Below are positions 49,390 through 60,814 of a stretch of DNA of 64,000 bases, piece by piece. The translations under genes were made by a program, and so were the position numbers. Numbering within the stretch: position 1 is the stretch's first letter; every line of letters begins with the position of its first letter. The stretch covers positions 12,521,276 to 12,585,275 of the forward strand of contig NC_135568.1 of NCBI RefSeq assembly GCF_964340395.1, given 5' to 3'. Under the pieces are notes generated by a model that was given only the letters and a program-made list of their open reading frames with translations, was not told where the DNA came from and made no database searches. The DNA comes from Glandiceps talaboti (lineage: Eukaryota > Hemichordata > Enteropneusta > Spengelidae).

Positions 49390-49980
49390 CCCTGAGGTGA
49401 CATGGAAGCAGGTTATGTAGTGAGAATAGTAAACTGCAAAATCCTGCAGGTGATATATTTTATGTGAACCATGAGTGACAATGATAAATCTGCCCATTCC
49501 TGGTCAGAATCCAATATTGCAAATACATTTAGTTATGAAAAGGAATCGTGGCCCCAGGGATAAACACTAATGGCTGCTCACCGCATCTCATTGTCAGCTT
49601 TCCAAAGTCAAGAAATAAATTTTCACTCACAGCTCGTCATCAGGGAATATAAGGTGTCTGATCGGAGGAGATTTAGATTACAGTTCACATAAAGAACAGC
49701 TCACACATTAAACAACTGGATGGTGACCGCAATGTAAAGAAGATCCGTTCGTCAAGCGACTTCATGTAATGTGAAAAGACCTCGGGAGATTTAGTAATGC
49801 GTGGTACAGCTAATGAAGTTTTCATGTACGTCGAAAAAATAATGAGTTCCAGCAGTATAGTTAGAAACCTTAGGAGGATATAAGGTTGATTATAATTCAT
49901 TCGACATGTATACAAACGACAATGCGGTTGACACTTTTTCGCAATCTGATGCAATAGAAGCGATGTTCTTCACTTTTTTT
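49390..49980. other. Non-coding spacer
   Basis: The minus-strand 89-codon frame (49685-49954) has one hydrophobic stretch (LLRFLTILLELIIF) but no family match, so I do not call it a gene. Confidence 0.35.
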
Positions 49981-49984
49981 TTGT

Positions 49985-50960
49985 AAATTAAAACTTAAAA
50001 AGTTGCATCCCATGGAAGAATATGTAGAGTTGTTAATGACAAATCACTTGTTGAATACATAAACAACAATGTTTCTGACAGTTTTTGTGCTTTGACATCG
50101 TAACAGAAATGTTTGTCAAGCTCTTCAATATAACTTGCATAGTTATAAACTTTGACATTCATAGTTAATGAGGTATGTGGTTGATTGCAAATGGTTCACA
50201 AATATACAGAAAACAAACGGACACGTTTTTTGCACACCAAATTTTAACATATATTCATCACGTACTACAGCCCTTCATAACTATAAACTTCAACATGTAC
50301 AGTTTATCATGGATGTAATTAGTTACGCATCTTTTGCAATATACAAACGTGGTGAGCGTATCTTTTGCAATGTATAAACAATGTGGCGAACACCTTTACA
50401 GACCAACTCGATAACATGAGATTTATATCCTCTCATTCTCCAGCCCTTCATTATAACCTGTGTAATTATAAACTTCAACATTTACAGTTCATGAGTGATG
50501 TAGTTAATTATGCATCATTCACAAATATATAAACAACAATGTAATGTATACTTTTTGCACACCAACTTGATAACGTATATATTCTTCCTGTTGTCCAACC
50601 CTTCGTTATCACCTGCATATTTCTAAACTTAAGTTAGCATTACTTTTAATCATGGATGTCATTGATTATGCATCTCTTTGAATATACAAACAACTTGACA
50701 AAGCCTTTTTACACACTAACTGGATAAATACGTTTTGTCAGTCCTTCATTATAATCTGCATAATTGTAAACTTTGGCATTTACACTTACAGTATATTAGA
50801 AAGCGTGGTTGATTACCTACTTTTTATTACCGACACTTTGTACACACCAATGTGATGACTAAAAGTTTCTTCAAGATCTTTATTGTAACATCGTAATTAC
50901 AAAATGTGGCATTTATACATGGTAGTTCATGAAAGAATGTGGTCAGAAACACTTAACGTT
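49985..50960. repeat. Degenerate tandem array, unit about 140-175 bp, six copies
   Basis: Units share CTTCATTATAACCTGCATA, ATTATAAACTT(T/C)(G/A)ACATT, CAGTTCATGA(A/G)TGATGT, GTTAATTATGCATC, ATATACAAACAACAATGT and TTTTTGCACACCAA. The ATAAACTT landmark recurs near 50145, 50283, 50468, 50625 and 50767. Confidence 0.8.
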
Positions 50961-51655
50961 GCAAATGAGCAAACAACCGTGCTTAGCATTTTTTTATGCA
51001 CTGACATGATAAAGCAAAACCTTGATGCGAATGTAAAGTCGGTAAATACTTCTTGATACTGGTGGATGCAAGTCAGGGTTAATGGATGTAAACACAGTAT
51101 TATCATTGTTCGACACTGAACATACATGTACATTCAGACCAAAGCTTTCTCTCGTCTTCAGGATGAAATTACTTTGCAAATTGGCAGTGACATTGAGCAA
51201 GTACATTACGTTTCTAATCTAAAATTAGTTACAAAGAACCAGTAACGCGTGCCATTGATGATATATACGTATACGTTGAATTCCTTTTCTGAGTAGCTTA
51301 TTTGTGTCAAAGTCTAGATTATATTATGCAGTTGCTAGGATACCACCATAATGAGCTTTTAAAACAAGATTGTGATCTGATGTGTGGTGTGTAAAATTTA
51401 TTACTTTTACAGCAAAAAGTGACAAGTATTGAGAATGAAATTGTGTAAATTGATAAATACAGTGTTTAGTGTTTGTAAGAAATGAAGAAGTGAATTGCTA
51501 TGAAAGTACATAGAAAACATTAAAAAGTGTATATGTATGGAGCAAAACTCTTGAGGCTGATGAGAAATGCCTAAAGAACGTGGGTATAATATATACAGGT
51601 ATTTGCCAACATCCGTGATGATCCTGCAACACCCACACCCCTTCCCACCATGTGG

Positions 51656-51954
51656 CCATGGTTGTAGACTCTCTCATAGCCTCGGGAATGTCGCTAGCAG
51701 AAAGTGGCTGTTTTGTATGTAGCGATCTATACCACGTACTTGTACTTTATCTAATATCCTTGTACTGTGCGTCCTCTTTGACTACATCAGACTAACCATT
51801 CCTTGACGTGTTATTGCGACCTGTCGTTTTATGTATAGAATATCGCAATGACATGGCAGTTTGCAATAACACGTCACCAAAGTATCGGTACATACAAAAC
51901 AGTTGCTTTCTGCTAGTTACATTCCAAAGGCCGTGAGAGAGTCTACCATGGTTG
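51656..51954. mobile_element. 281-bp MITE with 9-bp target-site duplication
   Basis: The element spans 51665-51945. It starts TAGACTCTCTCATAGCC and ends with GGCCGTGAGAGAGTCTA, its near-perfect reverse complement; terminal inverted repeats stay alignable for about 70 bp (CTAGCAGAAAG and TGTTTTGTATGTA are also paired). It is flanked on both sides by CCATGGTTG (51656-51664 and 51946-51954). A nested inverted pair, TGACGTGTTATTGC (51804-51817) and GCAATAACACGTCA (51863-51876), lies in the right half. No coding capacity. A 9-bp duplication fits Mutator-like transposases, but the superfamily is inferred. Confidence 0.92.
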
Positions 51955-51959
51955 TTACA

Positions 51960-53785
51960 CGAAAGTGAAAAATGACATAAATTTACAACTCTTTACCACA
52001 TTTCTCATATCATATTCTTTTATTATTAAATCATACATGTAGTCTTTAACATCAAAAGTGAGGAAAATATCAAGTCAGGGTATTTTATTGCATAATATAA
52101 AAGTGTACAATATACTTTGATTTATAACATGCCTCACGATACTCATGCAGTCTTGCGATTGTTTTAAATAGGAACTTCCACCTAATAGTTGCCTCGCAAT
52201 GAAAACTTTATATGGCCCTAAGGGAATATACATGAAAAAGGTAGTAACTTGCCAAAAATTAATATTTTTGAAAGATACTCATATATTTGCAATCTATGTT
52301 CATAAATTTAACTTTAATAAATAGCTCACCAATTGAACTTTCAGCAAGTATCCATGATGGCTTCATCTGTTTGCAATTTAATTTGATAAAAATGATGATA
52401 AAAAACGTCAGTTTATGTCATCCGCACGACACAGTGTAAAATGTAATGAAAATAGTATAACCCCAATATGTAAATGTACTTTAATCGGAGGTTTATTTGC
52501 TCTCCTTACACCTGGCGGTTGACTACCACATCTTCATAAACGCCCATATTTAGGTTTAGCCGCAGTAATAAACACACAGTCTACATTTGTTCTGTTTACC
52601 AGTAACTACGTATATATAGAACTGCATTTGGTATTCTGTAAGCGAAAACTGTAAATTCCAAACAAATTCATTTAACGCATGAGAGTATGACTTCAAAGTA
52701 CTCCCCAAACACAAGTGCAAATACCACAAGTTCACTTCACTGTCAAACACTGTAGTCGTGATCTTATTCATTATATGCACATGATATACCGGTAGCCTTG
52801 GTTACCCAGACTCCCTCTGACTACTACTAGTACTGGCCCCAGAGAGTATGGGTGTATGTGTCAGTGATTGGAGCAGAATGGCTGTGTGGAAAGGCTGATG
52901 CACAACATGACCTCTGTGGAAAAATCACTGTGGCAACTGTTGCTAAGAGTACTTTTGTTGATCTTCTAACACTAGCCACTAGTTCATACCATGTGACCAG
53001 ATCTTCACCAATAACAAGCTAAAGGCCATATGAAAACAATGTTTCATAGACATGTATCACTTTGTCAATGATACAATGTATGAGATAGCGTTGGACACAT
53101 TTACATAAATTTACATTTACCTTCTGGTAGAAACATGTTGCAAACTAAAGTTTTGGGTTTTTTTCTGTTAAAGAATAAGATGCATGAATAATCATACTGT
53201 GTTTTACTTAACAATATTACATTGTAATTGTTAACCTTTGAATGCAAACACAACAAAAGAACTAGAAAAAACAACACTTTTTATGTATACCTTGTATGAT
53301 ATTGTTAAAAACAAATCACACGGTCATAAATCTATACTTATTATATAATGAAAAGGAAGTAGATATCTAGACAGACCTATTGTATGTTTATGCATACTAT
53401 ATTTTTACCATATTTCACAGGGTGTCAATTTAGCAGTGTCATTGACTCTTCCTGAATTTGCATTTTGGACCACCAAATTTAGTTTGCAGTGATTGTGGGC
53501 CACTTCCAAACTGAGATAGGATGAAGCTGTACTTTGAATATTTAAAATATAGAGCAAAGAGTGTATGATGGTATGAATCAATGCATTTGATCGATTCATC
53601 AGATTTTATTTGCAGAGAAAGCTAGCTATAGTTTATTTTGGTCCTGAATAAAAAATCCTATGTAATTCTTTGGTTCCGCTGATAGGATAGCACTGATGCA
53701 AGAACCTGGAATTGAATTGTAGGTGTTTTGTTGGACAGGATGGATAATAACCTGTCTCCTAAGTTATTGCTTATTACCTTTAGAT
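51960..53785. other. Mostly non-coding, with one stop-free stretch
   Basis: AT-rich except for a higher-GC stretch at about 52800-53025, in which a 63-codon frame lacking an ATG (52831-53022, +) is open directly after a CTACTACTAG sequence. It is treated as a weak exon candidate in the findings. Nothing else recognised. Confidence 0.35.
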
Positions 53786-53788
53786 ATA

Positions 53789-54015
53789 TGGTTCAAAATA
53801 TTCATTGTTCATCTAATTCATATGAATGCCTGCTAAGTCCAATGAGACTATAGTGGAGGACTAATAAAACTTTGGAGGTGAAATAGAGTCTCAGTTTGTG
53901 TTTCTTGGCAATCGCACGAAATCTAGGCGATGTGAAATCATGAAATATATCTTCCTGCAGAACCTAAAGTTTATGAAAATCCTTTTGTTTTCTAGAGTGG
54001 TTTCCCGGTTAAGTA
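53789..54015 (+). mobile_element. Interspersed MITE-like element, copy 1
   Basis: Shares with 55219-55430 the ordered blocks GTTCATCTAAT(T/C)CATAT, TGCTA(A/G)G(T/A)CCAATGAG, GTGAAATCATGAAAT, AACC(T/C)(A/C)AAGTTT and TTTCCCGGTTA-like end. No coding capacity. Confidence 0.65.
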
Positions 54016-54019
54016 CACA

Positions 54020-55130
54020 TCATGCATGTACACATATGTAGATCCTGGATGTCAATTGCCATACATTGATTGCGTAGATTAAAATAGATTGTGTTCATGG
54101 TATTGATGTATAAAATCGTCGTCGTTACAATTTTCACTCATCAGGTTTCAAGTCAAGAAGTGATGTATGATACAAAAAGGGAAGACTGATTTAGAGGCAG
54201 CGTTATTATCCTGTCTGCCGTCGTACAACATCTAAATCTCAAAATATACAACATTCTTTTGTTAGCTAGTTTGGCACATCGACAAAGAGTCGTCCCTTCT
54301 GCAATAAGCACTAATGAGATCAAGAAAGAGATCTATTCTGAGTGATTTCAAGTGCTTTCATGAACCCACAGTTCCGTGGATCACATTTTAAGCCGAAGTG
54401 TTGAACCATGTCGAACCATATATTTCCCTAGGTGTTTGCTTTTAAGTCTATTGTCAGATATATTAGAGGAAAATAGAAGCCGTAGGACTATAAACGTGGT
54501 GCTTTGAAACAGCAGATAAGGTATATTTAGAAGTATACAGTGATTCTGTCTTGTGCACATACATTCAAAATTTATAGATACAGTATTACATGTACCATGA
54601 CATATTTTCCACCACATTTTCAAAAATGTGAGAGCCTGAAGGTTAATCCTTGACACGTCAGCTTCCATCGGTTTCATTGGATTATAAAGACATTTTATCT
54701 CACCAAGTTGTTATACCATGATATACAGAAAGCAGTCCATGTGAAATACTGTATGAAATACTGATATTGGTGAAGTAGTATGTAGGAGTTATTTAAGGAT
54801 ATACAAATGCTTATCCTGTCTACAGACTAAATCTGTGACGCCACTACACTTCTTCACTATTTCTGTGTATAACAGGAGAAAGTATCAGATTCAGCAGTAG
54901 TCAGTAGACAAATACTATTACTAGACTGTCTTCCATACAATGAAAAACACAATTTTTAAACTTTTTTTCTGTCAGAATTATCTAGTAGTTTTATGTATAC
55001 AAAGTTAATAACATGAAAGGGAAATATTTGTTTGCAGGAGATTCATGTAGATGTACTTGTGTACATGCAGGTGTACAAATAGAGATAGACCTCCGATGTT
55101 CTTTCTCCTAAGTACTCGCATAGGATACAT
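54020..55130. other. Non-coding, nothing recognised
   Basis: AT-rich. The minus-strand frame at 54381-54677 has no recognised domain. Confidence 0.35.
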
Positions 55131-55136
55131 GTAGGG

Positions 55137-55430
55137 TTGGGTCTTAGCAGACATGCATATTTATTAGATGAACAATGCATATTCATGACTTTATCTGAAG
55201 GAATAAGTACTTAGAAGTTATGAATATTCAGTGTTCATCTAATCCATATTCATGTCTGCTAGGACCAATGAGGCAATAGTGTAACACTGAAAGAACACTA
55301 GAGTTTCAATTTGGTGTTTTTGGCAACTGGGCGAAATTTTGTTGTGTGAAATCATGAAATGACTCCAGAACCCAAAGTTTTTGAAAACACCTTTTTTTTT
55401 TCCAGCTAGGCATTCCCCTTTAAATTCATG
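55137..55430. mobile_element. Interspersed MITE-like element, copy 2, with palindromic start
   Basis: GGTCTTAGCAGACATGCATA, TTTATTAGATGAACAATGCA (55140-55189) is the reverse complement of 55217-55266 (GTTCATCTAATCCATATTCA, TGTCTGCTAGGACC), forming ~50-bp arms with a 27-bp loop. The right arm continues into the same body as the 53.8-kb copy. Confidence 0.7.
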
Positions 55431-55680
55431 AAGTCATAAACTCGTTCATTATTCATAAAATTTACCAATAACTTAGCCAGCATGAAAGAAGTATCTTGCA
55501 TTTTTCACATGACTTAAATTCCGTAAGTCACGACCCCATTCATAATTAATGAAATATATAAACCAATAATGTTGAACAGCAAACACGAAAACAGCTTGTA
55601 TCTTGCATTTTTTATCATATCTCACTATATAGATGACTTTAGACGATATAAATGATAATTAATGAGTTGATAATTAACTA
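55420..55680. repeat. Two-copy ~100-bp repeat
   Basis: TTCATGAAGTCATAAACTCG and TTCCGTAAGTCACGACCCCA begin two similar units. Both contain CATTCAT(T/A)AT(T/A)(C/A)AT, ACCAATAA and GTATCTTGCATTTTT. Confidence 0.7.
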
Positions 55681-55689
55681 GCATCTTTA

Positions 55690-57350
55690 CTATTATATTG
55701 GTCCTCGGGAAATGCTAGAACCCTTGATTCTTTACCCATGTTTAATTTATTAGGGAAGGTATGAAAAATTAGACATTAAGTTAATAGTTTATGTGATGAG
55801 AATTTTAGAAATGCAGGTATCATACAGTATTCAAGTGTTGTGTCAATTTGATGTATATCGTATCCCGAGGGCCAAGGCTTGATTTATAGTCACAATTTGT
55901 CCTTTAATTCGTACATACCTTTAACGTGTACTGTACCAAGCTAGGTTATTGTTAGTACCCGTAGTTAATAAACCTTAGTTTGTAACACTACACTAGATGT
56001 ACATATACTTGTAGACATCTTGAAAATAAAATACTAAAACGTAGTTTTTCTTCAGAATATCTCAACATTGTCTCTTTTAAAAGTAAAGGATGAATGTGTC
56101 CGACAACATTTGTAAAATTCATTTATCATTGAAATATTATACACGAAAATGTTATTTTCTCGCACTGTTCAGTGTCCAACTTTGTGTTCAAAATGGCTGC
56201 TACACTGGTTCCAACTTCCAGTGATTGTCTTCCGCTAAAGATAAAGATAAAGGCCAAATTCATGTTCCTTTTCAAGATAATCAAAAGATGTATGTTCCTT
56301 GATGGGCTTTAAAACATGTCATACTTAATAATGATGATGCCAGCTAGACTTAAAGTTTCCTTGTAGTAGAGTATGAACAAAAACAATCTTATTATTTTGG
56401 TGTAGCCATACCAAAAAGGAAACCTTGTAAAAGTAAGCCTGAAACTTGAGAACCTAGTTTGTTTTCTGTTTTAGCATGAATAGGGAAATACTAGATGAAT
56501 AATTATGTACAATGTACATGATTGTATGCTAGTCTGACAAATATGTGATGTGTATGTATGCAGTGGATAAAAGAATCATGTTTTTTAATATTTAATGTCT
56601 GCCTTTCTTATGTGGTTCAAAGTAGTTGCTGTTTTTAATACAATTTTATAAACAAAATTGTAGATTTTGTTTTACGAACAATCCAACCATCTGTACAGCA
56701 CTATACTGAAAATATTGTCCATTGGGTCTAGCGCTTAGTGATATTTCAAACTGAACGAGACTCTCTGAATGATTTTGAAAGAAGCTTGCTGATTGGTTGC
56801 AGAAACCTTACAAGATCCTTTAGATTCAAACAGGATTGTCTATTACACAGGGTCAGATATGAGATGGCAGCGATCACCCGGACACAACAAAAGACATACA
56901 GCAATGGAAGTACAAGTAAATGAATGCATCTAGCTGCTTTCACCACATCAGATTGTAATCAGATTGTGTTGATCAGTACTACATTTTTGTATTCAGTCAT
57001 TTCATTTTGACATTTTTCTTTCTTAGGATTTTCGTCTGCTTGCATATATCGGTCCGACAAGGCCTATTCATCACTATTGACTGTAAAATGTCACGAATAA
57101 AAGCAGAAGAAACTGTACAGAAAGTAATACTTTAAAACCAGGATTGTGGGCACAACACTGTATAGCATGTAAATACACAGTGACTGTTTGACATTTTGGT
57201 TTATTAACTACTTAAGTATAGCTTAAAAACGGCTTTTAAAGTACTTTCAAACGAATTCTTTGATTATAATTACATGAATAAATTACATGTCATTGTATAG
57301 TATTCGATATGTGGTCATAAATTAACATTACTGTACATAGTATTGGTATG
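55690..57350. other. Mostly non-coding; weak two-exon candidate inside
   Basis: AT-rich. A possible small spliced frame (56738-56915 joined to 57027-57100) followed by AATAAA is described as a speculative finding. Nothing else recognised. Confidence 0.35.
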
Positions 57351-57354
57351 TTAA

Positions 57355-57412
57355 TGTGTGTGTGTGGGGGTGTGTGTGTGTATGTGTGTGTGCGTGTGCG
57401 TGTGCATGTAAA
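57355..57412. repeat. (TG)n microsatellite with GC interruptions
   Basis: Imperfect TG/TGCG tract of about 55 bp. Confidence 0.9.
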
Positions 57413-57419
57413 TGTATGT

Positions 57420-59365
57420 ATTTCTTTTAAGGGATTGCAGGGATTGGTGTTTGCAAGAAAGAATACCATTATGAATTTACTGTGGCTTGAATGCACTGAT
57501 AACATTTGATATCAGGAGTTGTTCTGTATACGAAAACACCTTATGAAAGTGAGACTTTGTATAAACTGTACACTATTCACTTGAGGCCTCCTGTCCGGAC
57601 TCCATGTGGAACATGCATTATTTTCAGTATCTGGTAGTAAAATACGTCATTAATAGCTTAAATACTGGTAGGTTGACTATGTCCTATATAAATAGCCACA
57701 ATCTATGGTATAGGGATGATTCCAGTAATTTGTGAGAAGTATGTAAATTTTTGTTGCAGCAGACATTAAAGCCCCAGTGTAATTTATGTCATTTTTATTG
57801 ATATCACCTATTGCGAAATATATCGAATGTTTCATTGGAACAGCTCAATCCTTCTAATTAACTGTTTTTTGTAAATAACATATATGAATTGTTGAAAGCA
57901 TTGAGTACAGTAGTTTGATGCTCTATGTAAACAGCAATGAATCAGGTACTTGTTTGTCAACAAACTGTAAATTTGCGGAATGTTGATAAAGCCAATTAGC
58001 ATATGAAAAAGAAGCTGTGTGGCACTAGTGTGTGAACCTGTGCAGTGCAGCACTTACATTTGTATGTGCCACACAGCATGCGAGGCTGTACAGAGCTGTG
58101 TGGGAAAGCATGCAAGAGGCCTTAAATTTTCATAAGGGTAATGTTTGATCTTTGATGTCAATCATTCATGCTTCAGTGATTTAAATAAGTCACATTGTAC
58201 AGTTATGAACATTTTTAGTTTTCATTTACGCCATTGGTACTTTTTTACTTCAAGCAATGACATTTCAAGTCTTGTTTGTTATAGATAAAATCAATTTATT
58301 TAGCCCATGTGAAGTTGTATGGATTTGTCTGACATTTGAGTTTAACATTTCACTGTCTGGATTTTTAACTGTAGGCTATATAGTCAGACAAAATGGATCA
58401 TAACGATAGAGCATTATGTTGCAACTGCTCTGTCCTTTCCGCTTATTAATGATAAAAGTTGTGTAATGTTGTAAATATGTCGTACAAAATTGTGCAGGTA
58501 CGTGAACGGGTCAGTGCACTGTGAACAAATAGGTTTCCAAGACAGCTTTTAAGTTTTATACTTTTAAATTGTAGTCAATTTTCTAGTTCCAAGTAATATC
58601 ACACACCCATAGTGCTCCAATGATAATTCCAGCCCAACAGTTCAGCACTCTGTACCTGTAACTAGGTAAATCTGTGTAGGGAAAATCAGTTCTTGTATCA
58701 TGACTGAGTGTTCTTAGTTTACAAGTAATGTTTCACCTGTTCAAATTGATTGACAGGCTTAATTTTCAAACTATCTGTTTGCTGGCTTTACCGCGAGGTG
58801 GCGTAGTGGAGATGACGTGATCATAGATATGAAGTAATTGGTATGTCCCTTTGTCCTTGTTCATGGTATTGCCCCCTTGTCTTCATTCTGTGTTGGTGAT
58901 ATGAATATAGAGTTATGGAGATAGACTGTATATCAGAAGCCTGCCCTTGGGAGAAATTATGTAAGCTACAGGGCTGAGAGTGAGATCCGTAATCCCAGAC
59001 ATTGAAGATTTACATGTTTTATCATATACGTGTACATGTACATGACACCTTTACATGACATTAAAACAATGCAGATGATCATCTCCTACACAGTCCCATG
59101 GCAAGGATAATGATACAGCGAAACTTTAGGGTAAAGTGTCTAATCAAAGCTGTAGCAAGAAGCAGCTTTGATATTTCTGAATGTAGTGTAACATTTTTGG
59201 ATGTACATTTAGTATGTGTGTTGGATAATGATGAATAATCCTCTTTTTCCCAACTAGTAATTACGTGTTTACAAATAATACCCCCTTGAGAGAAATAGGA
59301 ATAAATATGAAGATAATTCATGGCGATCGCAAACTATTCATGGTTGTATCCATTCCTAATTACAT
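57420..59365. other. Non-coding, with a 12-bp hairpin and a CTCF-like motif
   Basis: No gene recognised. GCTGTGTGGCAC (58014-58025) and GTGCCACACAGC (58066-58077) form a perfect 12-bp inverted repeat with a 40-bp loop. Confidence 0.4.
58791..58806 (+). promoter_or_regulatory. CTCF-core-like motif
   Basis: CCGCGAGGTGGCGTAG matches the first 12 positions of the bilaterian CTCF core (CCGCGNGGNGGCAG) exactly and then differs at AG. It stands out because the neighbourhood is AT-rich. Binding is not shown by sequence alone. Confidence 0.4.
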
Positions 59366-59370
59366 ACATC

Positions 59371-59452
59371 AGGGTTGTCGATGGGTGGGCAGTTAACTTG
59401 TGTGCTTCTTACCTCTGTAGTCAGGGTTCGAACCTGCCCATGTCGTTCAACT
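59371..59452 (+). mobile_element. tRNA-derived SINE head
   Basis: GGTGGGCAGTTAACTTG (A-box-like region), GTGCTTCTTACCTCTG, then a perfect B box GGTTCGAACC inside CAGGGTTCGAACCTGCCC. The layout is that of tRNA-related SINEs. The 5' acceptor strand has no clear 3' partner, so I do not call a tRNA gene. The SINE body and tail beyond about 59460 are not delimited. Confidence 0.6.
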
Positions 59453-59896
59453 GTTCACCAGACAGATTAGCAATTTAAATGCCTGCTCCTATCTTATATT
59501 AGTGTCTGTACAGTTTTAAATTTCTTTGATTAATGCTAATATGTTGATTTGTTGTAATTTGTGTCAATTTGACTATACATACAATGGGTTTTTGTATCTT
59601 CCAAATTCACTGTTAAGAAAACAAAGTACTGAGTAACACTGTAGCAATAAGGTATGTTAAATGAATCAAAATACATGTTATCATACTGTGAATACCTCTT
59701 CCACTTATCAAAATTGGATTAGACAATGTATTACTATTACTGGTGTTAAATAATCACATTTTCTGTGTTACCATTGTCTGTATACTTTGTGTTCATATCC
59801 AATGCAAGTAGCTAATATTATTATGGGATTTCAGACTGGAATATACCAATATTCTATAACACAGAATGTATCAAGTATACATGTATATATATATAT

Positions 59897-59949
59897 GCTC
59901 TCCCACCCCCCCCCCCCCCCCACACACACACACATACACATACACACAT

Positions 59950-59986
<37 letters not shown>

Positions 59987-59994
59987 TACACATA

Positions 59995-60025
<31 letters not shown>

Positions 60026-60038
60026 GCACATACACATA

Positions 60039-60076
<38 letters not shown>

Positions 60077-60090
60077 TGCACACACACTGT
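59897..60090. repeat. Poly-C plus (CA)n / (CATA)n compound microsatellite
   Basis: About 16 C, then CA dinucleotides with CATA and CACG interruptions for about 170 bp. It opens several periodic Thr/His and Cys/Val frames on both strands that are artefacts. Confidence 0.96.
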
Positions 60091-60435
60091 GGAACACCTT
60101 CCAGATTAATTTTGGAAATTCTGATGGCTTTCGGAAAACATCTGTCTTTTCACATTTCAAAGCAAATCAACCATTAAACACAGAATGTATATGTCCATGT
60201 ATTACTTACTCAAAGACATGTACTTTGTGCATTAAACCCCATTGTATTACCTTACCAGTAGAGCCACAAGGATAGCATAGGAGATTTCTTTTGTTCTATA
60301 CCATCTTTTTCGAAACATCTGCCAGACTGTTTTTCAAACCTAAATTTTAATCCTTTTTTTTTCTAAGTGGGCCTTTAAGTCCCATAGATTTAGATGACAA
60401 CTACGTCATCAGTGGAACTACACATATACAATCAG

Positions 60436-60650
60436 TAACACTGAAGTAAAGCACTTTCTCCTTGTGCTTCACTTGTGTTGAGCATTCATATCAAGTGTAA
60501 AAGTATACCATTTCAATTGGTTTATTTACAAGCCTAGTATGTGGTCTTTCCAATGTTATCAGTTTTAATAGCAAATGAAACAGTATACTTTTACACTTGA
60601 TATGGATGCTATGATTGTGGTACATACAGAAACTGCTTTACTTTGGTGTT
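60436..60650. mobile_element. Fold-back element, arms about 72 bp
   Basis: TAACACTGAAGTAAAGCA...CATATCAAGTGTAAAAGTAT (60436-60508) is mirrored by ATACTTTTACACTTGATATG...CTGCTTTACTTTGGTGTTA (60573-60650) with a ~65-bp loop. The right arm is then amplified in tandem. Confidence 0.8.
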
Positions 60651-60812
60651 ATGGGTTGTATTTGATATGGATGCTATAAATGATTGTGGTACATACATGT
60701 ACAGAAAATGCTTTACTTTGGTGTTATGGGTTGTACTTGATATGGATGCTATAAATGATTGTGGTACATACAGAAAATGCTTTACTTTGGTGTTATGGGT
60801 TGTATTAAGATT
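60573..60812. repeat. 69-76 bp tandem repeat, three units, derived from the fold-back arm
   Basis: GGTGTTATGGGTTGTA recurs at about 60645, 60720 and 60790, with TTGATATGGATGCTATAAAT and GATTGTGGTACATACAGAAA between. The unit is the right arm of the adjacent fold-back element. One unit carries an extra ATGTACA. Confidence 0.9.
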
Positions 60813-60814
60813 TA

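Noticed and set aside
49685-49954. Minus-strand 89-codon frame with a hydrophobic segment, considered as a small secreted or membrane protein
   Set aside because: No signal-peptide layout at the N-terminus, no family resemblance, and the length is within chance expectation.
59371-59452. Functional tRNA gene
   Set aside because: B box is perfect, but no 7-bp acceptor stem pairs across the unit and there is no clear cloverleaf; a SINE head fits better.
59787-60275. 162-codon Thr/His-rich frame and minus-strand Cys/Val frames
   Set aside because: CA/TG microsatellite artefacts.
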